A stretch of DNA of 46,134 nucleotides from Rubrobacter sp. (lineage in GTDB: Bacteria; Chloroflexota; Chloroflexia; Thermobaculales; Thermobaculaceae), in assembly GCA_016781845.1 (NCBI GenBank), contig JADDPP010000491.1, positions 1 to 46,134 of the forward strand, given 5' to 3'. The notes below the pieces were generated by a model. That model searched no databases and was not told the DNA's origin. It saw nothing but the letters and a program-made list of their open reading frames with translations. Below are positions 16,901-24,184 of this stretch, piece after piece (within the stretch, counting starts at the first letter, position 1; the number at the start of each line of letters is the position of its first letter). The position numbers and the translations under genes are program-made.

Positions 16901-17020
16901 GTTGGATTAGGGCTCTACCTGTCCCCACGCATCGTTCGTGCTCATGGGTCAGAACTAACTGTCAACTCGGTACCAGGTGCAGGTACCGTATTCGCTTTCG
17001 ATTTGGAGGTCATCCGTTGA
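13940..17020 (+). CDS. Soluble multi-sensor histidine kinase (3 GAF, 2 PAS)
   Basis: A 1026-residue sensor kinase without membrane helices, so it senses cytoplasmic signals. Domain order: a divergent GAF (about 35-175), GAF (about 190-345), GAF (about 375-520), PAS (about 537-660), PAS with following PAC (about 663-785), a short coiled linker, HisKA with phospho-acceptor H815 in MVAHELGSPLAAIRGY, and a HATPase_c domain with N box (N925-LLSN), G1 DEGFGI (957-962), F box FEKFGRG and G2 GVGLGL (987-992). All ATP-binding boxes are intact. AAGGAG lies 5 bases before the ATG. The downstream response regulator starts inside its stop codon (TTGA), so the pair is one two-component system. Ligands are unknown. 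Confidence 0.93.
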   Translation: MLTADLRPVHNSCKDTTRDRLGGPVERSFMSPHEGIEATLQLVVKHLHATSSFLLRVSEEGSAKIVAAVGALDGSGQQAGKAEELPESILSSIPRSVSTSPIPMGSPPTDPAASINLRTLSLPDIDGYARVPVIMPDGTLFGLLCVLRSDAEPLTTGHRDALNLFARVIATQAQLGERKWAEEEARLLRAVALAISETEDMPSALRAVLCRVCDITGWAFGQVWVPRTDGAGLECGPSWYSSCDGLESFRSMSERLTFLPGTGLPGRAWLTKRPVWARDATAEPDFVRVASAKEAGLRAAMAIPVLANNDVVAVLEFFVFEERQEDDWLVALVSTVASQVGAIIQRKRAEDELRVQNEYLAALHETALSLINRLDVNDLLQTIITRAAALVGTTHGYIYLADPERTGIEVGFGTGVFAKYVGYRLERGEGLAGKVWQTGRSIVVDDYDEWSGRKNGFDRSIFHAVVGVPLKSAGQVLGVIGLGRIESGRGFASSEVALLTRFAELASIVLDNARLYTSAQQQLAERKRAEEALRISEERFRAIYENVAVGIVILDDNHRVVQSNPALEQMLGYSREELTGRTFAELMHQDDAATDEYLHQELVARHRDNYQVQKCFLRKDGRIVWGRLVVSLLYNTEDKPAFSIGMVENITNRKVAQQALRESQDRYRSLVELSPEAIVVYSEGKVVYINPAGIDLLGARTREEIIGKSVSQFLQPEYLERMAAREAQLGQESSILTRTEAQVFRLDRQAIDIELVGSMVTYRSRPAVQLIIRDITERKREEAKRAELLAAEQEQSRRLQELSVMKADFTAMVAHELGSPLAAIRGYADMLGTGELSAPEQAQALAAIQAQTDTLASLANDVQAAASIERADFCVQLREIPLALLLDRASAFARTLSGHHPFTITATPEVVVRADPERIGQVLRNLLSNAAKYSPDGAPVELRASVRDQRVRIEVADEGFGIHEDDLRRIFEKFGRGRDRSGGKVAGVGLGLYLSPRIVRAHGSELTVNSVPGAGTVFAFDLEVIR

Positions 17021-17664
17021 TCCGCGTCCTGCTGATAGATGATCATGCGTCTTTTCGCCAGCCGTTAGCCTTCATGTTCGAGCGAGAGCCCGATTTCACA
17101 GTTGTTGCTCAGGCAGGTTCACTTGCCGAGGCTCGGAGCAAGTTGGAGGGAGCTGATCTGGCTATAGTTGACATTGACCTGCCGGACGGTAGTGGCATTG
17201 ACCTGGTGGCAGAGCTTCGAGAGGTCAATCGGAAATGCATGGTGATGGTCCTCAGCGCGAGCAGCAATCGCGTCCAGTTCGCGCGCGCAGTAGAGGCAGG
17301 GGCTGTGGGCGTCCTGCACAAGTCCGCGCGGATTAGCGAGATCATAGACGCGGCACGGCGCGTTAGTGCCGGTGAGTTCTTGTTATCACCGAAGGAAATT
17401 ATTGAATTGCTCCGCGTGGCGGGCCAGCAACGGGAGCAGGATCGCGCCGCACAGTTGGCGCTCGGACGTCTCACCGCACGAGAGCGGGAAGTGCTTCAAG
17501 CCCTCAGCGAGGGTCTGAACGACAAGGAGATCGCGCAGCGCCTCTTCATCAGCCCAGAGACAGCTCGAACGCACATGGTGAACATTCTCGGCAAGCTAGG
17601 GGTAGAGTCACGGCTGCAGGCACTCGTTTTCGCAGTCAAGCACGGGGCAGTCTCCATCACCTAA
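17017..17664 (+). CDS. NarL/LuxR-type response regulator
   Basis: 215 residues. The receiver (1-120) has D8-D9, phospho-acceptor D52 in LAIVDIDLPDGSG, Ser80 and K102. The LuxR-type helix-turn-helix (about 150-205) contains LTAREREVLQALSEGLNDKEIA and ETARTHMVNILGKLGV. The TTG start overlaps the kinase stop by four bases, giving translational coupling, so it is almost certainly phosphorylated by that kinase. Its target genes are unknown. Confidence 0.94.
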   Translation: MIRVLLIDDHASFRQPLAFMFEREPDFTVVAQAGSLAEARSKLEGADLAIVDIDLPDGSGIDLVAELREVNRKCMVMVLSASSNRVQFARAVEAGAVGVLHKSARISEIIDAARRVSAGEFLLSPKEIIELLRVAGQQREQDRAAQLALGRLTAREREVLQALSEGLNDKEIAQRLFISPETARTHMVNILGKLGVESRLQALVFAVKHGAVSIT

Positions 17665-17845
17665 CCCTCACGTGATCTTGCCCCCCGTTCCACCCCATCT
17701 CAATCCGACCAAGAGCGTCTACAGTCGCGGGTTCTTGGCATCGGCCTTTGTCTGCGCTCACTTCGTTTGCGTCCCTCCCGACGGGTTCTGTGTGCAGTGA
17801 GATCATCACGCTGCAGAATGACCGACTCCTTGCGCCTATTTCCTA

Positions 17846-17857
17846 GCTCAATTGAGC
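17846..17857. promoter_or_regulatory. Perfect 12-bp palindrome, GCTCAATTGAGC
   Basis: Lies in the 287-base gap between the response regulator and the small orphan gene at 17952. On the minus strand its surroundings read CTCAATTGAGCTAGG, a 15-base match to the start of Tad box copy 3; the rest of the box is absent. It may be a lone binding site for the same regulator. Nothing else was recognised in the gap. Confidence 0.4.
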
Positions 17858-17951
17858 CACGAATTAATCCACCAAACGTACGGCGCGCATCCTGTCGCTT
17901 TGGCTTACCATAGGACTTACGTTGTCTGCCGTAAAGTACCGGCGAAAGTAG

Positions 17952-18320
17952 GTGGAGACCTTGAGGGTTAAGCCAGCACCAATGGCGAACATGCGCATGC
18001 TCTTGGCTAACGATCCGCGCTCCTACCGCGAGGTGATGGCGGGAGTGGTTCAGGCTCTGCGACCGCACGTAGAGGTAACCCTGATTGACCCGGAGAACCT
18101 CGACACCGATGTTGCGCGCCTGAATCCCCATCTTGTATTGTGCAGTCGCCTGACCCATACGGTACGGACGCAGTCTCTCGGCTGGATTGTGCTTTACCCG
18201 GAGGGTGACCGCTGCGCGCTGATCAGTGTCGCAGGGACAAGGACTGCGGTAGAAGAGATCGAGTTCCAACAGGTCCTATCGGTCGTTGACGAAGTTGATC
18301 GTTTGGTCCAGTTGAGTTGA
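17952..18320 (+). CDS. Small orphan protein, degenerate receiver-like
   Basis: Up to 122 residues. MRMLLANDPRSYREVMAGVVQALRPHVEVTLID followed by LNPHLVLCSRLT has the beta-alpha rhythm of a receiver. A lone Asp (in ANDPRSYRE) takes the place of the acidic pair, and a Cys-Ser stands where the phospho-acceptor would be, so phosphorylation is unlikely. The start is uncertain: GTG 17952, TTG 17961 (after AGGTGGAG) or ATG 17991 are possible, and the last best fits a receiver start. It follows the two-component pair in the same direction. The function is unknown. Confidence 0.6.
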   Translation: METLRVKPAPMANMRMLLANDPRSYREVMAGVVQALRPHVEVTLIDPENLDTDVARLNPHLVLCSRLTHTVRTQSLGWIVLYPEGDRCALISVAGTRTAVEEIEFQQVLSVVDEVDRLVQLS

Positions 18321-18775
18321 TGCGGGCCACGGATAGTTGTCGGTCTTTGGGGTAGAGGTAGCAGCCCCTGTAGAGGGGGAACAGGTGCCTGATCTGCGCA
18401 GTGCGGTCGCATGTCTCCCGCCAGAGGTGGTAGTACGGGGCTGATAAAAGGGTGTGAACGGCTGCTGTCTCTCCAGAGACGCTGCACCGAGGGAGACGTT
18501 GCGTGCAACATCTCTACGCGGTGTCTGAGCCCCATTGGCAGCGACCCTGCCCATCGCCCTTATGGGCTTGCGCTTGTGCCCGATCTCGCGTAATTTGTAA
18601 CCCGCAAGGCGCCTCCTCCCCGACTTCGTCGGTGCCGAGCGCTCTGACGTTTCATCTTCATCGGTATAGAGCCTAGTCGGCAGGTCGAGCCGTGCCCGCG
18701 ACGCAGTGCCTGTCTGCAACACTTGAATGGCGGGCGGACGTGGCTGCTCCTGCAGCCTGTTGCGAGGTGAGCCGA
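18321..18775. other. Gap with small hairpins and one palindromic repeat
   Basis: 455 bases with no supported gene. CCCCT (18365-18369)/AGGGG (18374-18378) is a weak terminator-like hairpin after the orphan gene. GTCTCT (18467-18472)/AGAGAC (18475-18480) and CCGAC (18620-18624)/GTCGG (18628-18632) are further short hairpins. Copy 1 of the GAGACGT palindrome lies at 18493-18514. GAGGTGA (18764-18770) is the ribosome site of the next gene. Confidence 0.5.
18493..18514. repeat. GAGACGT palindromic repeat, copy 1
   Basis: GAGACGTTGC (18493-18502), two-base loop, GCAACATCTC (18505-18514): a 10-bp stem with one mismatch, followed by TAC. It is nearly identical to the copy at 27505 and related to that at 30738. 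Confidence 0.75.
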
Positions 18776-19549
18776 ATGGACACAGCCGAGCCAGTCAACC
18801 CTGCTCCATCAACCGGTGAGCCCGATCCGTTCGAGCTGCGGCAGCTCTACAGGTACCTGCGGGTCGTGGATGTCTGCGACGCGATGGACGGCATCGGATA
18901 CTTCGACATAGGGCTAATGTCGCCAGAGGTACGCCCCTTGTGGTCCGGGATGAAGTTCTGGGGGGTTGCCCTTACCATCCGCTGTGTACCAACAAACCGC
19001 CCGATGTGGCCGCTGAGCAGTACCGAGGAGATCGTTGGAGCGCACGGCATCTGGTTTCGGGAGGTGGGCCACATCAGTACCGAGGGACTCGTCCGTCCGG
19101 GGCACGTCATCGTCACGGACACAGGCGGCGCGCGCGAGGTTGGCTTTTGGGGCTCCGCGAACAGCCTAGCCGTTGTTGCGGATGGTGCGGTGGGCATAGT
19201 CACGGACGGCTACTGCCGGGACACCGCGGAGCTAGGGCTGCAACAGACCCCGATCTGTGCCCGCTCTCGCGGGCGCACGATCATTCCGGGTCGCATTCAG
19301 GTCGCCGAGGTGCAGGGCACCATAGCGTGCGGAGGGGTGCAGGTAAGGCCGGGCGACATTGTAGGGTGCGATGACGACGGGGTGGTGGTAATGCCCGTGG
19401 AGGTTGCCAGGGAGGTGGCGATCCACGCACGCGCCGTTCTGATCGCCGACATGCGGGCGCGGCGGCAGTTGTACGAGCGGCTCGGAAAGCCTGCTGATGA
19501 GACCGTAGACTACGAAACCGTTGAGGCCTACTATCAGACGCTTGGTTGA
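18776..19549 (+). CDS. RraA-like / HMG aldolase-family protein
   Basis: About 257 residues of the RraA fold (formerly annotated as dimethylmenaquinone methyltransferase). Diagnostic segments are VVDVCDAMDG near the N terminus, the central GSANSLAVVADGAVGIVTDGYCRD with the G...D-G-x-x-R-D active-site pattern, and GGVQVRPGDIVGCDDDGVVVMP. Proteins with this pattern include 4-hydroxy-4-methyl-2-oxoglutarate and oxaloacetate aldolases/decarboxylases that use a divalent metal; others regulate RNase E. The C terminus is longer than minimal RraA, closer to the aldolases. ATG 18776 is chosen because GAGGTGA precedes it by five bases; a longer frame to 18692 has no ribosome site. The PPC-domain gene follows after 27 bases, probably co-transcribed. 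Confidence 0.85.
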   Translation: MDTAEPVNPAPSTGEPDPFELRQLYRYLRVVDVCDAMDGIGYFDIGLMSPEVRPLWSGMKFWGVALTIRCVPTNRPMWPLSSTEEIVGAHGIWFREVGHISTEGLVRPGHVIVTDTGGAREVGFWGSANSLAVVADGAVGIVTDGYCRDTAELGLQQTPICARSRGRTIIPGRIQVAEVQGTIACGGVQVRPGDIVGCDDDGVVVMPVEVAREVAIHARAVLIADMRARRQLYERLGKPADETVDYETVEAYYQTLG

Positions 19550-19576
19550 TTCCCATCGGGAACGAAAGGGGGGGAG

Positions 19577-19984
19577 ATGCTCACGCAGGCTACACAGATT
19601 GGGCGCTTAGTCATGTTACGCCTCAATCCGGAGGATGATGTGCTCCAATCTATCCGGGCGGGTGTGGAGCAGAACGGCATCCGCTCTGGGGTTATCCTGA
19701 GCGGCATCGGCAGCCTCAGCCGCTATCACGTGCACGTGGTGGACAGGCCGGAGCTGCCGACAAGGGACGCATTCTTCGGGGCCGAGGGACCGTTCGATAT
19801 CCTGTCGATCACCGGCCTGGTCATCGAAGGCCGCGTGCACGCGCATATCACCCTCTCGAACACAGAACGCGCAGTGGGAGGGCACCTGGAGGAGGGCTGC
19901 CGGGTGCTGACGTTCGCGATGGTGATCATTGCGGATACCCCCGATGTTGTGTTGCGCGGCTGGGATCAGGTCGGCACGCTCTGA
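19577..19984 (+). CDS. PPC/DUF296 domain protein
   Basis: 135 residues forming one PPC (plants and prokaryotes conserved, DUF296) domain. Seen motifs are GVILSGIGSLSRYHVHVV, GLVIEGRVHAHITLSN and AVGGHLEEGCRV, with the conserved histidines that form a metal site in crystallised bacterial members. Bacterial stand-alone PPC proteins have no firm function; plant members carry AT-hooks, which this one lacks. A strong AAGGGGGGGAG ribosome site lies before the ATG. Its position directly after the RraA-like gene suggests the two act on one small-molecule pathway, but this is only inferred from context. Confidence 0.87.
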   Translation: MLTQATQIGRLVMLRLNPEDDVLQSIRAGVEQNGIRSGVILSGIGSLSRYHVHVVDRPELPTRDAFFGAEGPFDILSITGLVIEGRVHAHITLSNTERAVGGHLEEGCRVLTFAMVIIADTPDVVLRGWDQVGTL

Positions 19985-20113
19985 AGCTGATGGTGCAACT
20001 CTCGTCGCTCCTCCCGCGCGATCTCCCCCACGTTCCCGTGGAGCGCTGCGACACTCACCTTCCGCTCTCCTTTGCGATCGAGAGGTAGTGCAGTCACGGC
20101 AGCGCATTCCTTG

Positions 20114-21103
20114 CTACACGGAGGCGTTGCGGGAGCGCAACCAGAAGAAGGCAGCGGCAGCCGGGGCGGAGGCGAGAAGACCGGTCCTGAGGACGCGCCG
20201 GAACGCGCTCCTGCGCTCCTGCTTGTAGCCTCCGCTCACACCGGTCCACGCGGGTTCAGGCTCGAAGAGGTTTCCGGGCCCGGACGCAGCGGGCGCGTCG
20301 CTCTTGATGAGCTGCTTCTCAACCGCCTGCCGGGAAGTTGCGGGCTCGAACAGGCTCGGAGCGACGGTGTGCAGCAGGCTCACACTGCGCACTGCCTGCC
20401 CAACAACTACTTCCCGCTGTGGCTTCTGCGCTAGGCGAACGAGTGTCTGCGCGACCTTCTCCGGCTCGAGCAGATGTCCAATCGGGCGCAGAAGATGCCC
20501 GGTGTAGTTGGCGGCGTAACGGTAGATGGGCGTGTCAATGGACGTAGGCATCACGGTGCAGACTTCGATGCCGGTGCCTTTCAGGTCGAGGCGCAGGGCT
20601 TCGGAGAAACCGCGCACGCCGAACTTCGTGGCGACGTACGCGGCCTGGTACGCGGCGGCGAACTTGCCGAAGCCTGAGGACATGTTGATGATGACACCGT
20701 TCCCGCGCTCGCGCATGTAGGTTAGCGCGGCATGCGAGCCGTGGATAACACCGAGAAGGTTCACCTCCACCACCCGGCGGTTCGACCTGACATCGGTGTC
20801 GTAGAAGAGGCCGTACATCGTGACGCCGGCGTTGTTTATCCACACATCTATTCGGCCGAACTGCTCTACCGCGCTTCGGGCGAGCGCTTCGACCGCCGCT
20901 TCGTCCGTTACATCGGTTGGGATGGCGAGCGCTCGCGACCCTAGTGCTTCGCATTCGGCGGCGACGTCTCGCAGCGCTTCCTCGCGCCGGGCGGCGAGCA
21001 CAACGGTTGCGCCTTTGCCCGCGAACTGGAGCGCAGTCGCTCGGCCAATACCGCTCGATGCTCCTGTAATCACGATTACCGCGTCTTCCAGGTTTCTCGC
21101 CAA
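20114..21103 (-). CDS. Short-chain dehydrogenase/reductase with C-terminal hydrophobic tail
   Basis: 329 residues. The cofactor motif is TGASSGIG near the N terminus, then NNAG, and the catalytic triad segment with Ser (INMSSGFG) and Y-x-x-x-K (YVATK). A C-terminal extension of about 75 residues beyond the usual 250 ends in a probable membrane helix (LLASAPAAAAFFWL), suggesting membrane attachment; this resembles the subgroup often annotated as SDR family with a C-terminal tail. The start is a TTG at 21103 with AAGGAGA seven bases upstream. The substrate cannot be read from sequence. It is convergent with the PPC gene, with a 129-base gap showing nothing notable. Confidence 0.9.
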   Translation of the reverse strand: MARNLEDAVIVITGASSGIGRATALQFAGKGATVVLAARREEALRDVAAECEALGSRALAIPTDVTDEAAVEALARSAVEQFGRIDVWINNAGVTMYGLFYDTDVRSNRRVVEVNLLGVIHGSHAALTYMRERGNGVIINMSSGFGKFAAAYQAAYVATKFGVRGFSEALRLDLKGTGIEVCTVMPTSIDTPIYRYAANYTGHLLRPIGHLLEPEKVAQTLVRLAQKPQREVVVGQAVRSVSLLHTVAPSLFEPATSRQAVEKQLIKSDAPAASGPGNLFEPEPAWTGVSGGYKQERRSAFRRVLRTGLLASAPAAAAFFWLRSRNASV

Positions 21104-21439
21104 GGTATGTCTCCTTCAAGGTGAACGTGTGCGGCTCGGTGCTTCTACATCTGTTATAGCACCGGCTATGTCCGAGGAAACCGGAGCGTCGGACAACGGA
21201 TTCTTCGCATCGCTAAGAACGGCACACTTGCCGCTGTTTGCGCACGGGTGATATCGGCCCGCAGGGGGGCTAAAAGATGGGAGCGGAGGGAGCCGCCGTA
21301 CGCCCTCCGCTCAATACCCACTTCTCTCCGGCAGCGCACAGGGCAAGAGCCGTGCCATCCCTGTTCCCATCGGCTCTACTGGACTCGAACGATGCCTGGC
21401 TCAGATCTTGCGAACAGCCGGAAACGAGCCGAGAAAGGA
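21104..21439. other. Divergent gap with a strong hairpin upstream of lapA
   Basis: 336 bases without a supported gene. GAGCGGAGGG (21281-21290) and CCCTCCGCTC (21303-21312) form a perfect 10-bp stem with a 12-base loop, with TGGG/CCCA possibly extending it past a bulge. Lying 130 bases before lapA, it could be a leader structure or a terminator. No promoter was identified with confidence. Confidence 0.5.
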
Positions 21440-21781
21440 ATGACAGTGGCTGCTCTACTTACCATCCTAGCCTTCGTGCTGGGGATACTCCTGACGATCT
21501 TCGTCGTACAGAACACCGATCAGGTGCGCCTGGATTTTCTCGGGTACAGCACGGGGAACGCACCGCTCGCGGCCGTGATTCTCCTCTCGGCGCTCGTGGG
21601 CGCTGCTCTGGCGTCCGTGCTCTGGCTGCGGGAGCGCATACGGCACGCGCTCGATGTGCGCCGGCGGGACAAGCGCCTGCGGGAGCTCGAGGCGGAAGTG
21701 TCACAGCTCCGGGCAGGTTCCCGTACGACGTCTCAGGAGACGACGACCACGGACTATACGCCGGGAAGCCTGCCGCAGTGA
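21440..21781 (+). CDS. lapA: LapA-family (DUF1049) membrane protein
   Basis: About 113 residues. Two membrane helices (VAALLTILAFVLGILLTIFVV and APLAAVILLSALVGAALASVLWL) flank the family motif VQNTDQVRLDFLGY. A cytosolic basic coiled segment follows (RRRDKRLRELEAEVSQL), then a polar Ser/Thr tail. In E. coli LapA/LapB act in lipopolysaccharide control; in single-membrane bacteria the family role is unknown. AAAGGA is directly before ATG 21440, so the GTG at 21446, six bases further, may be the used start. Codons upstream of 21440 in the same frame are not typical coding sequence. Confidence 0.82.
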   Translation: MTVAALLTILAFVLGILLTIFVVQNTDQVRLDFLGYSTGNAPLAAVILLSALVGAALASVLWLRERIRHALDVRRRDKRLRELEAEVSQLRAGSRTTSQETTTTDYTPGSLPQ

Positions 21782-21937
21782 TGCCGCTCCGCGCGCGCAT
21801 ATAAGCGAAGCCCGTAGCGGGGCTGGTCCGTGCAGGAGTGCTCTTTATCGCGTTTGGCTCGGCACAGCCTGGAGTGGCGCGATGACTCGCGCCTCACCAT
21901 TCATGTGTCGTATCCGCGTGGCGCAAGGCCAGACTTC

Positions 21938-23311
21938 TCAGCCCTCCATCGCGCCGAAGCGCTGAAGGACGCGGGCGGTGTGCTTCGCGCCGGAGATGAA
22001 GTCGGCGATGCGGACGTGCTCGTTGGGGGCGTGGACCTGCGCGCCAGGGTAACCGATGCCTGAGTTGGAGACGGGCACTCCGAGGTACTCCACGAATGGA
22101 TGTATAGGGCCGGACCCGCCACTCATCGGGGAGACCACTGGCGGCGCGCCGTATACCTCTTCCGCGGCCTGGATTGTCAGCAGGATGAATGGGTCGTCTG
22201 GGTCTACCTTCGCGGGATTCTCACCGCCGAGGAGCACGATCTCGATGTCCTCGAATCCGTGCTCATCGAGGTGGCGGCGCAGCTTACTCACTACCTCCTC
22301 AGCGGTCTGGTCCGGCACCAGGCGGAAGTCTATCTTCGCGCTCGCGTACGCCGGGAGCACGGTCTTGGAGCCCTCCTGCTGATAGCCGGAGGTTAGCCCG
22401 CAGATGGTGCAGGTAGGCTCAAACACGGCGGCGCGCCTTAGCTCCGTACCGGTCATGCCGTTCAAAAAGCCATCAAGGCCGTATGTGCGCTTGAGATCAT
22501 CTTCTTCGTTCGGCAACGCCGCGAGGAGCTGCAGGTCCCGCGGGGAGGGCGGGCGCACGCTGTCGTAATAGCCGGGTATGCGGATGCGCTCGTCCGTCCC
22601 CTTCAGCGAGCTCAATGCCCACACGAGTCGCCATGCCGCGTTCGGGAAGATGGAGCCGCCAAGTCCCGAGTGGGCATCGAGCGAGGCTGTGCGCACCCTT
22701 AGCTCCACATAACAGATGCCGCGCATTCCAAGCACGACGAAGGGCCGGCCCTCGAAGTTCACGCCTCCGAACTCCCAGATGCATGCGTCGGCCGCGAGGA
22801 GCTCGCGGTTCTCCCTCACGAACGTCGGGAGGCCGGGCGAACCTATCTCTTCTCCGCCTTCTATCAGGAACTTGACGTTGCACGGCAGCTCGCCCCCTGC
22901 GGCGAGCAACGCGTCGATCGCGGCGAGCCTGCACGCGATGTGTCCTTTATCGTCTACCACGCCCCGAGCGTAGAGCCGGCCGTCACGGATCGTTGGCTCG
23001 AACGGCGGTGTCTCCCATAGCTCCAGCGGCTCGGCTGGCTGCACATCGTAGTGATTGTAGAAGATGAGGGTGCGGTCGGATGCACCCTTGCGGAAGGCGT
23101 ACACAGCGGGCGGCGCGGCGGGTACGGGCATGATCTGGGTCTCGAAGCCGCGCTCCTGTAGCATCCTGGCAACGAGTTCGGCGCACTCGTCGAGTCCCTG
23201 GCCCTGCGCGGCGACGCTTGGCTGAGCGCAGAGCCGCCTCAGGTCTTCGAGGGAGCTGTTGATCTTCTGCTCCACTTGCAGGTCCGCGGGCGTTGGTGTG
23301 GTCGAGGTCAA
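21938..23311 (-). CDS. M20 family metallopeptidase (dipeptidase-like)
   Basis: 457 residues. The zinc site is complete: NHYDVQP (first His with Asp), GVVDDKG (bridging Asp), EGGEEIGSPG (catalytic and metal Glu), and a C-terminal HAPNEHV (last His). The inserted dimerisation domain (about 190-370) is present. The architecture matches the M20/CNDP-like dipeptidases and hydrolyses short peptides or acylated amino acids. TTG 23311 is preferred to TTG 23326 because AAAGGA sits six bases before it. The gene is co-directional with the DUF6483 and recQ genes to its right. Confidence 0.92.
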   Translation of the reverse strand: MTSTTPTPADLQVEQKINSSLEDLRRLCAQPSVAAQGQGLDECAELVARMLQERGFETQIMPVPAAPPAVYAFRKGASDRTLIFYNHYDVQPAEPLELWETPPFEPTIRDGRLYARGVVDDKGHIACRLAAIDALLAAGGELPCNVKFLIEGGEEIGSPGLPTFVRENRELLAADACIWEFGGVNFEGRPFVVLGMRGICYVELRVRTASLDAHSGLGGSIFPNAAWRLVWALSSLKGTDERIRIPGYYDSVRPPSPRDLQLLAALPNEEDDLKRTYGLDGFLNGMTGTELRRAAVFEPTCTICGLTSGYQQEGSKTVLPAYASAKIDFRLVPDQTAEEVVSKLRRHLDEHGFEDIEIVLLGGENPAKVDPDDPFILLTIQAAEEVYGAPPVVSPMSGGSGPIHPFVEYLGVPVSNSGIGYPGAQVHAPNEHVRIADFISGAKHTARVLQRFGAMEG

Positions 23312-23415
23312 TGGGAGTCCTTTCAATTCTGGTATGGCCCGATCGTCAGGTGTAGAATACTGGATAGGCGGGAGGGGCAGGTAGGGAGGGGGCTGGTAGC
23401 ATGGGCGCCTGATTA

Positions 23416-24087
23416 TCAGGAGCGGGCGGTGCCTTCACGTATTCGCCTGAGCCGTTCCAGACCTTCCTCGACCTCCTCGCGCGGGAGGTTGCCCTTGTGC
23501 AGGCTCTTGTCATCGCGTGTCAGTAGCCGCTCATACAGGGCGATGCCTTCCGCAAGGGACTCCTCGCTCTCCCCGGCCTCCAGCATCTCATAGAGGATGT
23601 CCTCGGCATGGCCGTACTCGCCCGTCTTCTCGTAGAGGTGTACGATTCTCAGCAGCGTGGCGGCGGGCAGATCGTACGGCTCAAGCTCCGCGATGATGCC
23701 CTCGATTGCAGGCAGCCGCTCGCGGAGATATGTGTCGTCGTGGTACACGAACACCTCGAGGAAGAGGTCGAGCGCTTTTGTGTACGACCGCGCGCTCTCG
23801 TCGGCCTGCCCAAGCGCCTTGCTGATGTCCGCTTGTTCCCTGAGGTAGTGCGCCAGGACGAGACATCTGTCAAGGTCGAGCACATCGCCGACGCTGGTGA
23901 GCTTGATAAGCTCCACGGAGGAGAGGGAACCGACGAGCGTTGGGCTGAGCCCCGTGAGGCGCCGCAACTCACCATCGAGCGTCTGCCTGGCTTCCTCGTA
24001 CCTTCCGGCTTGCTTGAGGCCGAGAATGACGGTTACCACGTCGGCGAACTGGCGTACGAGCCGAAGTATGTAGTCCTGTCGGATCAT
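23416..24087 (-). CDS. DUF6483-like helical repeat protein
   Basis: 223 residues, almost entirely alpha-helical, opening MIRQDYILRLVRQFADVVTVILGLKQAGRYEEA, which I recognise as the start of DUF6483 proteins. TPR-like helix pairs follow (about 75-185, for example AATLLRIVHLYEKTGEYGHAEDILYEMLE). There is no membrane segment or signal peptide. The family is of unknown function; the repeats suggest protein binding. ATG 24087 has only a weak GGAAAC site. It lies between recQ and the M20 gene on the same strand. Confidence 0.7.
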   Translation of the reverse strand: MIRQDYILRLVRQFADVVTVILGLKQAGRYEEARQTLDGELRRLTGLSPTLVGSLSSVELIKLTSVGDVLDLDRCLVLAHYLREQADISKALGQADESARSYTKALDLFLEVFVYHDDTYLRERLPAIEGIIAELEPYDLPAATLLRIVHLYEKTGEYGHAEDILYEMLEAGESEESLAEGIALYERLLTRDDKSLHKGNLPREEVEEGLERLRRIREGTARS

Positions 24088-24184
24088 GAGCGGCGTTTCC
24101 AGGAGACTATTAGACGATCAGCACTGGCGGGATTGTAGCAGACACAGATAGGGCTCCTGTTTGCGTGCATGCCCGTACTCAGCA

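Noticed and set aside
21381-21396. GGACTCGAAC, like the complement of a tRNA T-arm
   Set aside because: The bases around it do not form a T-stem and no acceptor, D or anticodon arms could be placed.
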